This document shows positions 43,765 through 52,888 of a stretch of 64,000 bases of DNA, one piece after another (the first letter of the stretch is position 1; every line of letters begins with the position of its first letter). The notes under the pieces are model-generated. The model was not told the DNA's origin. It was given only the letters and a program-made list of their open reading frames with translations, and searched no databases. Source of the DNA: Trebonia sp036501515 (GTDB taxonomy: Bacteria; Actinomycetota; Actinomycetes; Streptosporangiales; Streptosporangiaceae); assembly GCA_036501515.1 (NCBI GenBank), contig DASYAD010000206.1, forward strand, positions 21,119 through 85,118, in the 5' to 3' direction. A program made the position numbers and the translations under genes.

Positions 43765-44934
43765 ATGACCGAAATCAGGCTTGCGGAGCGGATGGGACGC
43801 CTGGGCACCGAATCGGCGTTCGAGGTGCTCGCACGGGCCAAGGCGCTGGAAGCGACCGGGAAGAGCGTCATTCACCTGGAGATAGGCGAGCCCGATTTCC
43901 CCACCGCGGACCATATCTCCACGGCCGCGGTCGAGGCGCTGCTCGGCGGGCAGACGCACTACGTGCCCGCGCCGGGGATCATGCCGCTGCGGGAGGCGGT
44001 CGCCGCCTTCCTCGACAGGACCGGACGGCTGCGGGGCGTGCCCGCTGACCGGGTCGTAGTGACGCCGGGCGCCAAGCCGATCATGTTCTTCACGATCCTC
44101 GCGCTGTGCGGGCCAGGGGACGAGGTGCTGTATCCCGACCCCGGATTCCCCATGTACGAGTCGATCACCGCGTTCGCGGGCGCCACGCCGGTGCCGGTGC
44201 CGCTGCGCGAAGGCAACGGGTTCCGCATCGATGTCGACGAACTCGCCACGCTGATCACGCCGCGGTCCAAGCTGCTGATCCTCAACTCACCGCACAACCC
44301 GTGCGGGTCGGCGCTGACGCGAGCCGACTGCGAGGCGATCGCCGCGCTGGCGGTCCGCCACGACCTGGTCGTGCTGTCGGATGAGGTCTACTGGGCGCTG
44401 CGGTACGAGGGGCGGCACGCGTCGGTGCTCGACTTCGACGGCATGGAGTCGCGCACCGTGCTGCTCGACGGCTGGTCGAAGACGTACGCGATGACGGGCT
44501 GGCGGCTGGGCTTCGGCGTCTTTCCCGCGCCGCTGGTTGAGCCGGTGACGCGGCTGGCGATCAACTCGGTCTCCTGCACCTCGGCCTTCAGCCAGTACGC
44601 CGCCATCGCGGCGCTTGAGGGTCCGCAAGACGGGGTGACGGCGATGGTGGCGGAGTTCCGGCGGCGGCGAGACGTCATCGTGTCCGGGCTCAACGCGATT
44701 CCCGGCGTCCGGTGCCTCCCGCCCGACGGCGCGTTTTACGCGTTCCCGAGCATCACGGGAACGGGAGTGCCCGCCGCCGAGCTGGCCGCGAGGCTGCTCA
44801 GTCAGGCCGGGGTCGCGTGCCTGGCGGGAACGGCCTTCGGCCGTCACGGCGAGGGCTTCCTGCGGCTGTCGTACGCCAACTCAGTGGCGAACATCGAAAC
44901 GGCGCTGGACGCGATGAAGTCCCTGCTCGCCTAG
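43765..44934 (+). CDS. class I/II pyridoxal-phosphate aminotransferase
   Basis: Fold-type I aminotransferase of 389 residues. IHLEIGEPDFPTADH, the YVPAPGIMPLREAVA signature, NSPHNPCGS, LSDEVYWALRYEG, and the PLP Lys in GWSKTYAMTGWRLGF are all present, as is the C-terminal substrate Arg region FLRLSYANS. ATG at 43765 (MTEIRLAERM) is preferred; ATG at 43756 would add three residues, and neither has a clear ribosome site. It stands alone. Substrate range (aspartate, aromatic or other) cannot be set by eye. Confidence 0.92.
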   Translation: MTEIRLAERMGRLGTESAFEVLARAKALEATGKSVIHLEIGEPDFPTADHISTAAVEALLGGQTHYVPAPGIMPLREAVAAFLDRTGRLRGVPADRVVVTPGAKPIMFFTILALCGPGDEVLYPDPGFPMYESITAFAGATPVPVPLREGNGFRIDVDELATLITPRSKLLILNSPHNPCGSALTRADCEAIAALAVRHDLVVLSDEVYWALRYEGRHASVLDFDGMESRTVLLDGWSKTYAMTGWRLGFGVFPAPLVEPVTRLAINSVSCTSAFSQYAAIAALEGPQDGVTAMVAEFRRRRDVIVSGLNAIPGVRCLPPDGAFYAFPSITGTGVPAAELAARLLSQAGVACLAGTAFGRHGEGFLRLSYANSVANIETALDAMKSLLA

Positions 44935-44997
44935 GGACGGGTGCGATCGGCGAGAACTCCCATGTCAGAGGCCATTATTGTTTTTTTTGGAAGCAGA

Positions 44998-45045
44998 GTG
45001 AAATAGGGTTCAGCCGGCGGTTTTTCCGCTAAATCGCGATTTCAC
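44998..45045. promoter_or_regulatory. nested inverted repeat upstream of the sensor kinase
   Basis: GTGAAAT (44998-45004) and ATTTCAC (45039-45045) are perfect inverted arms. A smaller stem GCGG-TTTTT-CCGC lies inside. The region is AT-rich and sits 135 bases before the kinase start. It could be an operator or part of the leader. Confidence 0.35.
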
Positions 45046-45180
45046 CAAATTTCCCACCAGCCGCGGCCTAGACTCCCCCTAGCCGGGTCCTGCGCGTGCT
45101 GATGGCTTCAATCCGCGCCGCGACCAGGCTCATGTCGATTTTGACTTGCGGCTAAGACATGAACAGGCGAGGGCAGAGCT

Positions 45181-48100
45181 ATGGATGGCCCTGACGCGCT
45201 CACAGGTGAGCGGCGAGGCGGGCGGTCTGCGCTGCCCGCCGCAGGCAACCCCAGGACCGGCGGGCCGGGACCCGGAACAGGTCCCGGGATATCCCGGGGC
45301 GAGGAGGCGGCGGCCGCGGGCGCGCCGCCGCGCCCTGGCAGGAGGGGACAGCCGGGCCGTAAGGCACGGTCGGGGGAACACGCGTCCGCGGACGGGGCGG
45401 CAGAGCCGAACGGAAAGGCGCCGCGCGGCACCAAGCGGCCTGCCCGGCTCTCGCTGAGCAACTGGCCGGTCGCGACCCGGCTCGTCGCCGTCTTCGCCGT
45501 CGCCAGCGTGACCGGGCTGGTCTTCGGCGGGTTGCGGGTCGCGGACGCGGTCAGCACGTCGGACTCATACGGGCGAACGGCGCAGCTAGCCACCCTCGGC
45601 GCTCAGGCGACGACGCTCGCGCAGGCCCTGGAGAACGAGCGCGACCTGTCGGCCGGCGCGTCCGCTTACACCCTGCTGTCCGTGGAAGCGGCCAAGACGC
45701 CGTCCACGGTCACCAAGCCGCTCGCGGCGGGGCAGGCCAGCGAGCAGGCATCGCTGAAGGCGGCCGAGAACACCACGGACGCCGCGGCGCAGCAGGCCAG
45801 GACGCTCGCCGCGGCGATCGGCACGGCGTTCCCGGCCACCACCCAGGCCAAGGCCGAGTCTGTCGTCCAGATGATCGACAGCATCCCCGGGCTGCGCACC
45901 GAGGCCGTCGGCGAGTCCGCCGCCCAGATCATCGACAACTACTCGACCTCCGTGGCCGACCTGTTCGTGCTCAACGACGAGATCACCAGCGGCAGCGGCG
46001 ACGCGCTCCTGTCCGACGAGGTACGCGCGCTCGGCGCGGTGTCGCGGGCCAAGGACGAGGCGTCACAGCAGCGGGCCCTCCTCTACGACGCCCTGATCGA
46101 GGTGTCGGTCCCCGACGCCGTGACCGACAAGACCGTCGGCACGGTCCTGGCCGGCACGCCGGTCAACACCTACCCGGTCACCCAGGCACTGGCGGACGCG
46201 GGCGAACTGGGCACGCTGACCACCGCGCAGGGGCTGCAGTTCGCCGACATCACCGACTTCAACGACGCCGCCACCCCCGACCAGGTGAACGCCTACCAGC
46301 TCGCCGTGGGCGGCCCGCAGGCCGACGAGGCACAGCTGATCGACGGGTTCGTCGCGCTGAACGGCGACCCGCGGCTGACCTTCGAGCGGATCGGGCAGCA
46401 CGACTCGCTCCGGCTCCCGCAGGCGACAGTCGCGTCGATCTGGTACTCGGACATGTCGGCCCAGATCAGCGAGATGCGGCAGATCGAGACGCAGGTGATG
46501 GCCTCGATCGTCAGCCGCGGGCAGACGCTGCAGAACGCCGCCTCCAACTCCGCCCTGCTCACCGCCGTGGTGACGCTGGCGGCGGTGCTGCTGGTGCTGC
46601 TGGCGACCGCGCTGGTGGGCCGCACCCTGGTCAACCCGCTGCGCAGGCTGCAGGAGGACGCGCTCGAGATCGCGGCCGTGCGGCTGCCGTCCCGGGTGGC
46701 CGCCGCGGCCGCCGGCACCGAGCCGGGTGAGGAACCCGAACCGATCGAGCCGATCGGCGTGAGCTCCACCGACGAGATCGGAATGGTGGCCCGCGCGTTC
46801 GACCAGGTGCACGCCGAGGCGGTGCGGCTGGCCGGCAACGAGGCGCAGCTGCGCGGCAGCCTCAACGCGATGTTCATCAGCCTGTCAAGGCGGAGCGTGC
46901 CGCTGATCGACCGGCTGTCCCGGATGATCGACGCGATGGAGCAGACCGAGGACGACCCCGATCAGCTCGCCAACCTGTTCTCCATGGACCACCTGGTCAC
47001 CCGCATGCGCAGGAACTCGGAGAACCTGCTGGTGCTCGCGGGCGAGGAACCGGTGCGCAAGTGGACGGAATCCGTGCCGCTGGCCGACGTGACCCGGGCC
47101 GCCGCGGCCGAGATCGAGCAGTACGGCCGGGTGGCGCTCACCGTCCAGCCGGGCGTCATGGTGTCAGGTCAGGCCGCCGCCGACGTGGTGCACCTGCTGG
47201 CCGAGCTCATCGAGAACGCCACCCTGTTCTCGCCGCAGAGCTCCCAGGTCCGGGTCACCGTCATGGAGCTGAGCACCGGCGGCATACTTGTCGAGGTCCG
47301 CGACGACGGCGTGGGCGTCTCCGCTAACCGGCTGGCCGACATGAACTGGCGCCTGGACAACCCGCCTGCCCTCGACGTGTCTATCTCACGGCACATGGGT
47401 CTGTACGCGGTCGCCCACCTGGCGGCCAGGCACGGGATCAGGGTCAAGCTTCGTCCTGGCGTGCCGCAGGGACTGTCGGCGCTGGTCTGGCTGCCGGGCT
47501 CGCTCGCCAGGCAGGAGCGAGTGCCAGCGGGCGGTAACCGTGCCCCGCACGTCAGCGGCGGGACCGCCCCGATGAGCGTCATGGGCAACGCGCCGCTCGG
47601 CGCGGTGGATGCCGCGCCGTTCGGCTCGCAGGCGCTGGGCGCCGGCGACACCCAGCCGTTCGGCGGCGAGGGTTCCCGGCCACTGACCACTGGCCGGCCC
47701 GCCACGCTGGCCAGGCAGGCGGCAGGCAGGCACCGCGGCGCCTCCGTCAGCGGCGGGCAGCCGCTGCTGACCGGCCGGGGCGGCAAGGTGGCACAGCCGT
47801 CGACGGTGTGGTTCGCGGCTAAGCGCCCGTCGAGCGGCCTGGCCAGGTCCGCCGACGAGCTGGCGGCCAGCTGGCAGCCGACGACGAGCGGGCGGGTGCC
47901 AGGCGCGGGTCCCGCCGGCTACGCCATGTCGGGCGGTCAGGCGGGGGGCCCAGGCCACGCCGGGCAGACCAGCGCGGGATTGCCGCGGCGGGCGCCGCGC
48001 ACAGGCACTCAGCCGGGCGCCGACGTCCCGGACTGGGGTCCTGACGCCCGGGGCGGCTTCGGTACCAGAACCCAGGACGCCACGCTGCTCGGCGCCCCCG

Positions 48101-48372
48101 ACGGAGGGCAGACTACCCCGCTGCCCACCCGGTTCGCGGCCCCGCCGCCCACCCCCTACACCGCCCCGCCGCCGACCCCGTACCAGGAAGCTTCCGCTCA
48201 GGGGGCTCCTTACCCGGAGTCTTCACGGGGGGAGCAAGTGCTGTCACGCCGACGCTCGCCCGAGGCGGTCCGCAGCCGCCTGTCCGGGTTCCAGCTCGGC
48301 AGCCGTGATGCCGTGCCACCGGGGCAAGAGCCCCGCCAGGCACCGCCCGCAGGAGAGGAGAACAGCCGGTGA
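45181..48372 (+). CDS. nitrate/nitrite-sensor-type histidine kinase (conservon CvnA type)
   Basis: Membrane kinase of 1063 residues: a disordered cytoplasmic start of about 95 residues, TM1 near 100-120, a helical extracellular sensor domain of the nitrate/nitrite-sensing type, TM2 near 459-480, HAMP, a DHp-like helix pair of the CvnA kind (FSMDHLVTRMRRNSENLLVLAG, key part MDHLVTRMRRN), an ATPase domain with the N box ELIENATLFSP and G1 DDGVGVS, and a long Pro/Gly/Ala-rich tail from about 790. It is coupled to the roadblock gene (GTGA overlap at 48369). In conservons the kinase works with roadblock, DUF742 and GTPase partners; the last two are missing here. Confidence 0.9.
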   Translation: MDGPDALTGERRGGRSALPAAGNPRTGGPGPGTGPGISRGEEAAAAGAPPRPGRRGQPGRKARSGEHASADGAAEPNGKAPRGTKRPARLSLSNWPVATRLVAVFAVASVTGLVFGGLRVADAVSTSDSYGRTAQLATLGAQATTLAQALENERDLSAGASAYTLLSVEAAKTPSTVTKPLAAGQASEQASLKAAENTTDAAAQQARTLAAAIGTAFPATTQAKAESVVQMIDSIPGLRTEAVGESAAQIIDNYSTSVADLFVLNDEITSGSGDALLSDEVRALGAVSRAKDEASQQRALLYDALIEVSVPDAVTDKTVGTVLAGTPVNTYPVTQALADAGELGTLTTAQGLQFADITDFNDAATPDQVNAYQLAVGGPQADEAQLIDGFVALNGDPRLTFERIGQHDSLRLPQATVASIWYSDMSAQISEMRQIETQVMASIVSRGQTLQNAASNSALLTAVVTLAAVLLVLLATALVGRTLVNPLRRLQEDALEIAAVRLPSRVAAAAAGTEPGEEPEPIEPIGVSSTDEIGMVARAFDQVHAEAVRLAGNEAQLRGSLNAMFISLSRRSVPLIDRLSRMIDAMEQTEDDPDQLANLFSMDHLVTRMRRNSENLLVLAGEEPVRKWTESVPLADVTRAAAAEIEQYGRVALTVQPGVMVSGQAAADVVHLLAELIENATLFSPQSSQVRVTVMELSTGGILVEVRDDGVGVSANRLADMNWRLDNPPALDVSISRHMGLYAVAHLAARHGIRVKLRPGVPQGLSALVWLPGSLARQERVPAGGNRAPHVSGGTAPMSVMGNAPLGAVDAAPFGSQALGAGDTQPFGGEGSRPLTTGRPATLARQAAGRHRGASVSGGQPLLTGRGGKVAQPSTVWFAAKRPSSGLARSADELAASWQPTTSGRVPGAGPAGYAMSGGQAGGPGHAGQTSAGLPRRAPRTGTQPGADVPDWGPDARGGFGTRTQDATLLGAPDGGQTTPLPTRFAAPPPTPYTAPPPTPYQEASAQGAPYPESSRGEQVLSRRRSPEAVRSRLSGFQLGSRDAVPPGQEPRQAPPAGEENSR

Positions 48373-48767
48373 GCGGCGTCTACCGTGAGGACCTGAACTG
48401 GCTCGTCAACGACTTCACGATGCGGGTAGCCGACGTCGCGCACGCGATCGTGGTGTCCGCCGACGGGGTGCCGCTCGCGCTTTCCGAGGGCATCCCCGCC
48501 CTGGCCGTCGAGCAGTTCGCCGCTATCACCTCAGGGCTGACCAGCCTCATCACCGGCGCGGCGCGGATCATGGAAGCGGGCCTGCCCCGGCAGGCGCTGG
48601 TGGAAATGGACCAGGGGCTGATGTTCGTGAAGGCGATCAGCGACGGCTCGAGCCTGGCGGTGCTCGCGTCGCTTGAATGCGACACGCGGCAGGTTTCCTT
48701 TGAGATGACCCGGCTGGTCGAAGCCGTCGGCGAGCTGCTGACCCCCGCCGTCCGCGCGGAGGTATAG
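48369..48767 (+). CDS. roadblock/LC7 domain protein (CvnB type)
   Basis: Roadblock/LC7 protein of 132 residues, with NWLVNDFTMRVADVAHAIVVSADGVPLALSEG and LLTPAVRAEV giving the standard conservon CvnB profile (key part VADVAHAIVVSADG). Roadblock proteins regulate small GTPases. GTG at 48369 overlaps the kinase stop. A terminator hairpin lies four bases after the stop, so no DUF742 or GTPase gene follows in this operon. Confidence 0.93.
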   Translation: MSGVYREDLNWLVNDFTMRVADVAHAIVVSADGVPLALSEGIPALAVEQFAAITSGLTSLITGAARIMEAGLPRQALVEMDQGLMFVKAISDGSSLAVLASLECDTRQVSFEMTRLVEAVGELLTPAVRAEV

Positions 48768-48770
48768 CGG

Positions 48771-48793
48771 GCGCCGGGTCCCGCCCCCGGCGC
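48771..48793 (+). terminator. terminator after the roadblock gene
   Basis: GCGCCGGG (48771-48778) and CCCGGCGC (48786-48793) pair perfectly around TCCCGCC, followed by ATTT. It closes the kinase-roadblock operon. Confidence 0.7.
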
Positions 48794-48873
48794 ATTTCCC
48801 CTTTCCCGTCTTTTGGCGCCGTAAAGCACGTACTGTTTCCAATCGGACATAGAACCCTCAATTGCCGCGGCGG

Positions 48874-48893
48874 CGGCAGCGTTATCGCTGCCG
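48874..48893 (+). other. 8-bp hairpin in the leader region of the SQD1-like gene
   Basis: CGGCAGCG (48874-48881) and CGCTGCCG (48886-48893) with loop TTAT. It lies in the 309-base gap 48768-49076, which holds no gene. No known riboswitch class was recognised. Confidence 0.35.
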
Positions 48894-49076
48894 TCGACGC
48901 AAAACATCGCCTAAAGGCCAACGGCTTCGCCTCGTCCGGCTAAGATCGCCCAGCAGGGAGCCGCCGGGCAGGTGAGAGGGTCGCCAACTCGGAAGTGATA
49001 TCCGCTTCGCGGCGGGGTCATTTCGTGTGGGGCGCTGTTCCGGCGCGGGATTGGCCGAAAGGCCATGGGGGTCATA

Positions 49077-50285
49077 ATGCGCGTCCTTGTACTGGGCGGT
49101 GATGGTTTCTGCGGGTGGCCGACGTCGCTTTACCTGTCGGCTCGCGGTCACGACGTGACGATCCTGGATAATCTTTCGCGGCGGAAGATCGATGTCGATC
49201 TCGAGGTGGGGTCGCTGACGCCGATCGCGGCGGCCGGGGACCGGCTGCGGGCGTGGCGGGAGGTGTCGGGGCGGGAGATCGGTTTCGTCGCCCTGGACCT
49301 TGCGACGGAGTACGACCGGCTGACGGGAGTGCTGCGGGAGCTGCGCCCGGACGCGGTGGTGCACTTCGCGGAGCAGCGGGCGGCGCCGTACTCGATGCGG
49401 TCGCAGACGACCAAGCGGTACACCGTGGACAACAACGTGCGGGCGACCCACAACCTGCTCACCGCCCTCGTGGCGACCGGGGTGGACGCGGCGGTGGTGC
49501 ACCTGGGCACGATGGGCGTCTACGGGTACGGGTGGTCAGGCGACGCGCCGATCCCCGAGGGGTACCTCACCGTCAAGGTGCCGACCCCCGCGGGGGAGCT
49601 GGAGCGGGAGATCCTGCATCCGGCCAACCCCGGGTCGGTCTACCACCTGACCAAGACACTGGACCAGCTGATGTTCGCGTTCTACGCCAGGAACGACCGG
49701 CTGCGGATCACCGACCTGCACCAGGGCATCGTCTGGGGCACCCAGACCGAGCAGACCGCCGCGGACGAGCGGCTGGTCAACCGCTTCGACTACGACGGGG
49801 ACTACGGCACGGTACTGAACCGGTTCCTGATGCAGGCCGCGACCGGCCACCCGCTGACGGTGCACGGCACCGGCGGGCAGACCCGGGCGTTCATCCATAT
49901 CAGCGACACCGTGCGGTGCGTCGAGATCGCCATCGCGAACCCGCCCGCGGCGGGCAGCCGGCCGATGGTGCTGAACCAGGTCACCGAGACCCACCGGGTC
50001 ATCGACCTGGCCAAGCTCGTCGCCGACACTGCCGGCGGGCAGATCGCGTTCCTGCCCAACCCGCGCCTGGAAGCCGAGGAAAACGAGCTCCTGGTCTGCA
50101 ACGACCAGTTCCTCGCCCTCGGCCTGCGACCCACCTTGCTGTCCGACGGACTGCTGACCGAAGTCAAAGACGTCGCCGCCCGCTACGCCCACCGCGCCGA
50201 CCTCCGCAAAGTCATCTCCAAGTCAGTCTGGCGAGCCGGCATGGAAACCGCCGACGACCTGATACTCGCGCGGCCGCGAGCCTGA
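49077..50285 (+). CDS. UDP-sulfoquinovose synthase-like enzyme (SQD1 family)
   Basis: Extended SDR of 402 residues matching SQD1 throughout: VLVLGGDGFCGWPTSLYL, VVHFAEQRAAPYSM, YTVDNNV, HLGTMGVYGYG, GSVYHLTKTLDQLMF, DLHQGIVWGTQT, and VHGTGGQTRAFIHI. The active site Thr, Tyr and Lys (GTMGVYGYG, YHLTK) are kept. SQD1 makes UDP-sulfoquinovose, the head-group donor for the sulfolipid SQDG. ATG at 49077 follows GGGGG with a 5-base spacer; an ATG at 49065 is weaker. No sulfolipid glycosyltransferase gene lies next to it. A role in sulfoquinovosyl glycans is as possible as SQDG. Confidence 0.9.
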   Translation: MRVLVLGGDGFCGWPTSLYLSARGHDVTILDNLSRRKIDVDLEVGSLTPIAAAGDRLRAWREVSGREIGFVALDLATEYDRLTGVLRELRPDAVVHFAEQRAAPYSMRSQTTKRYTVDNNVRATHNLLTALVATGVDAAVVHLGTMGVYGYGWSGDAPIPEGYLTVKVPTPAGELEREILHPANPGSVYHLTKTLDQLMFAFYARNDRLRITDLHQGIVWGTQTEQTAADERLVNRFDYDGDYGTVLNRFLMQAATGHPLTVHGTGGQTRAFIHISDTVRCVEIAIANPPAAGSRPMVLNQVTETHRVIDLAKLVADTAGGQIAFLPNPRLEAEENELLVCNDQFLALGLRPTLLSDGLLTEVKDVAARYAHRADLRKVISKSVWRAGMETADDLILARPRA

Positions 50286-50445
50286 GTGCTGAATCAGGTA
50301 CCGCGAGGGCTTGTTTCCGCCGCACGGAGCGGATGATCTTATTGTCAGGCTAATGACCAAACTGTCTTTTACGCCGATGGGTGGGATTGCATCGCGGCGG
50401 TGAGAGATAATGCGGGGAGCGGAACCGCGACTACGTGAGGTGCGC

Positions 50446-52851
50446 ATGAATTCCCCGGCTGCGGCCAGCAGTCCCGGTGCGGAGCAGCGACGCGGGCAGC
50501 TGCCCGCCGACGTTTCGGGATTTGTCGGGCGGAGCACCGAGCTCGCCCGGCTGGCCGACCTGCTCGGCGGTGCGCGGCTTGTCACGGTGGCCGGGCCAGG
50601 CGGCGTCGGCAAGACCCGGCTCGCGCTGCGGGCGGCGGCCGCCGCCTGCCGCTTCGAGGGCAGCTGCCTGGTCGAGTTGTCGGGACTCACCGAACCGGAA
50701 CTGCTCCCCGACACGGTGGCACAGCGTCTCGGGGTGCACCGTACGGACGCGGCCGCGCCGCTCGACGCGGTGCTGCGCGAGCTGCGGGGCAGGCAGCTGC
50801 TGGTCATTCTCGACACCTGCGAGCACCTGATCGGCGCCTGCGCCCGCTTCGCCGAGACGGTGCTGGCCGCGGCTCCCGGGATCACGATCCTGGCGACGAG
50901 CAGGCAGCCGCTGCACGTGCCAGGCGAAGAGGTGCTCAGGCTCAAGCCGCTGCCGGTGCCAGACAAGGACCACGGCCGCCAGGCGGCCGCCGGGTCAGGC
51001 GACGCGGTCGAGTTGTTCGCGCAGCGGGCCGCCGCCGCGGTCAGCGGCTTTACGCTCAGCGCGGCGGACCTGCCGCACGTGATCAGGCTCTGCCGGCGGC
51101 TCGACGGGATCCCGCTGGCGATCGAGCTGGCCGCGGTGCGGGTACGCGCGCTGCCGGTGGCCGACCTGGCCGCGCGTATCGAGGCGGGCCTGGCGGCCGA
51201 GACGGGGACCCGCCGCGGCCTCGTCAGCAGGCACCAGACGCTGCGCGCGGCGATCGAGTGGTCCTACGGGCTGTGCACCGAGGCTGAGCGGACGGCGTGG
51301 CGGCGCCTGTCGGTGTTCGCGGGCACCTTCGACCTGGCGGTCGCGCGGGACGTGGCGGCAGGAGACCAGGTGCCCGCCGGGCAAGCGGACGAGGTCCTCG
51401 CCGGGCTTGAGGACAAGTCCGTGATGCTGCGGGAAAGCACCGGCCGGTACCGGCTGCTCGACTCGGTGCGCGAGTACGGCGCCGAACGGCTCGCCGAGGC
51501 GGGCGAGGACGCCGGGATCCGCGACCGCCACCTGGCCCGGTACCTGGCCCTGATCAGCGAGTTCAGCCACCGCCTAGTCGCCGACGGACAGCGGGAACGG
51601 CTGAGTCAGCTGCGCGCTGAGCACGCGAACATCCGGGGAGCGCTTGAGTTCGGACTCGCGGACGGCCGGGTCTCCGACCCGGCCGCCGCGGGCCGGGCAC
51701 GGTCCGCCGCCCAGCTGGCGGCCGCGCTCTTCCCCTACTGGGTCATGTCCGGTTCGATCCCCGAGGGCATCCGCTGGCAGGACAAGGTGCTCGGCTGGTT
51801 CGCCGAGCCGTCGCCTGAACGGGCGAGCGCGCTGGCCAACCGCGCACTGCTCGGCACCACCGTCGGCGTTGCCGAGGGTGTCAGTCAGGCGGGCGAGGCG
51901 ATCGCCATGGCCGCGCGGATCGGCGACGACCGCACGCTTGCCCGGTCCTACCTGGCGCTCCAGTTCGCCCTGACCACGAGCGGACGGTACCAGGAGGCGC
52001 TTGAGGCGGCGCGGGAGGCGCGGTGGCGGCTTGCGGCGCTCGGCGCCGAGCATGCGCTGCGGACCCTCGACATGCAGCTCTCGCTGACGTACGTGCACCT
52101 GCGGGACTTCGAGTCCGCGCTTGAGTACAGCCAGCGGCTGCTGCTCAGCCTGGGCCCTGGTGAGCGCTGGCTTCGCGGCAACGGCCATGCCCTGTCCGCG
52201 CTCGCTCATTACCACCAGCCCGGCAGGCAAGCCGAGAGCGCCAGCGCGGCCTGCGCGGCGCTGCGGGCCTCGCAGGAGATCGGCAACCTGGTCGGCGCGG
52301 CGTACGCGCTGGAAGTGTTCGCGTGGCTGGCCACCGACTCAGGCCGCTGCCAGCGGGCCGCCTGGCTGCTCGGCGCGGCCCAGGGCCTGTGGGAGCGGAC
52401 CGGCGGCCGGCTCAGCGGCAGCGCGGTGCTTGAGGGACACCACCAGCGGTCCGCCGCGACCGCGGCGGAGACGCTCGGCGCCGCGAAGTACGGCGAGCTG
52501 CACGCGGCGGGCGGCGCCATGCCGCTGGCGGAGATCACCGCGGCCGCGGTCGGCGGTGCCGACGTGCTTCCGGCCGGGCCGGCCGGGACGCCACCGGACG
52601 AGCCGGCCGGCTGGGCCGGGGCTGAGGGGCTGACCGCCCGCGAGCGCGAGATAGCGCTGCTGGTCGCGCGCGGGCTGTCCAACCGTGAGATCGCCGAACG
52701 GCTGGTGATCTCCAAGCGGACGGTGGACGCGCACGTCAACCACATCTTCGTCAAGCTCGGGGTGTCCTCACGGGTGCAGCTGACGATCTGGCTGCGCGAC
52801 CGGGGGCCTGCGCACTCGTCCGACGAGCTGTCTGCCGCCGCCAACGCGTAG
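50446..52851 (+). CDS. AAA/STAND ATPase regulator with C-terminal LuxR HTH (copy 1)
   Basis: Regulator of 801 residues: an NB-ARC/AP-type ATPase with Walker A GPGGVGKTR, Walker B LLVILDTCEHL, ILATSRQPL and GIPLAIELAAVRVRALP, then a winged-helix segment (LLDSVREYGAERL), TPR-like helical repeats, and a LuxR HTH (LTAREREIALLVARGLSNREIAERL, key part SNREIAERL) at the end. STAND regulators of this type turn on genes in response to a small ligand. ATG at 50446 is preferred, with GAGG five bases upstream; ATG at 50410 also has a weaker site. First of a four-gene tandem family. Confidence 0.9.
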   Translation: MNSPAAASSPGAEQRRGQLPADVSGFVGRSTELARLADLLGGARLVTVAGPGGVGKTRLALRAAAAACRFEGSCLVELSGLTEPELLPDTVAQRLGVHRTDAAAPLDAVLRELRGRQLLVILDTCEHLIGACARFAETVLAAAPGITILATSRQPLHVPGEEVLRLKPLPVPDKDHGRQAAAGSGDAVELFAQRAAAAVSGFTLSAADLPHVIRLCRRLDGIPLAIELAAVRVRALPVADLAARIEAGLAAETGTRRGLVSRHQTLRAAIEWSYGLCTEAERTAWRRLSVFAGTFDLAVARDVAAGDQVPAGQADEVLAGLEDKSVMLRESTGRYRLLDSVREYGAERLAEAGEDAGIRDRHLARYLALISEFSHRLVADGQRERLSQLRAEHANIRGALEFGLADGRVSDPAAAGRARSAAQLAAALFPYWVMSGSIPEGIRWQDKVLGWFAEPSPERASALANRALLGTTVGVAEGVSQAGEAIAMAARIGDDRTLARSYLALQFALTTSGRYQEALEAAREARWRLAALGAEHALRTLDMQLSLTYVHLRDFESALEYSQRLLLSLGPGERWLRGNGHALSALAHYHQPGRQAESASAACAALRASQEIGNLVGAAYALEVFAWLATDSGRCQRAAWLLGAAQGLWERTGGRLSGSAVLEGHHQRSAATAAETLGAAKYGELHAAGGAMPLAEITAAAVGGADVLPAGPAGTPPDEPAGWAGAEGLTAREREIALLVARGLSNREIAERLVISKRTVDAHVNHIFVKLGVSSRVQLTIWLRDRGPAHSSDELSAAANA

Positions 52852-52888
52852 TAGCCTGACCCTTGGTCCCCCAGCCCGCGAGGTCGTC

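Noticed and set aside
44981..44988. T8 run after the aminotransferase gene as an intrinsic terminator
   Set aside because: No stable GC stem directly precedes it.
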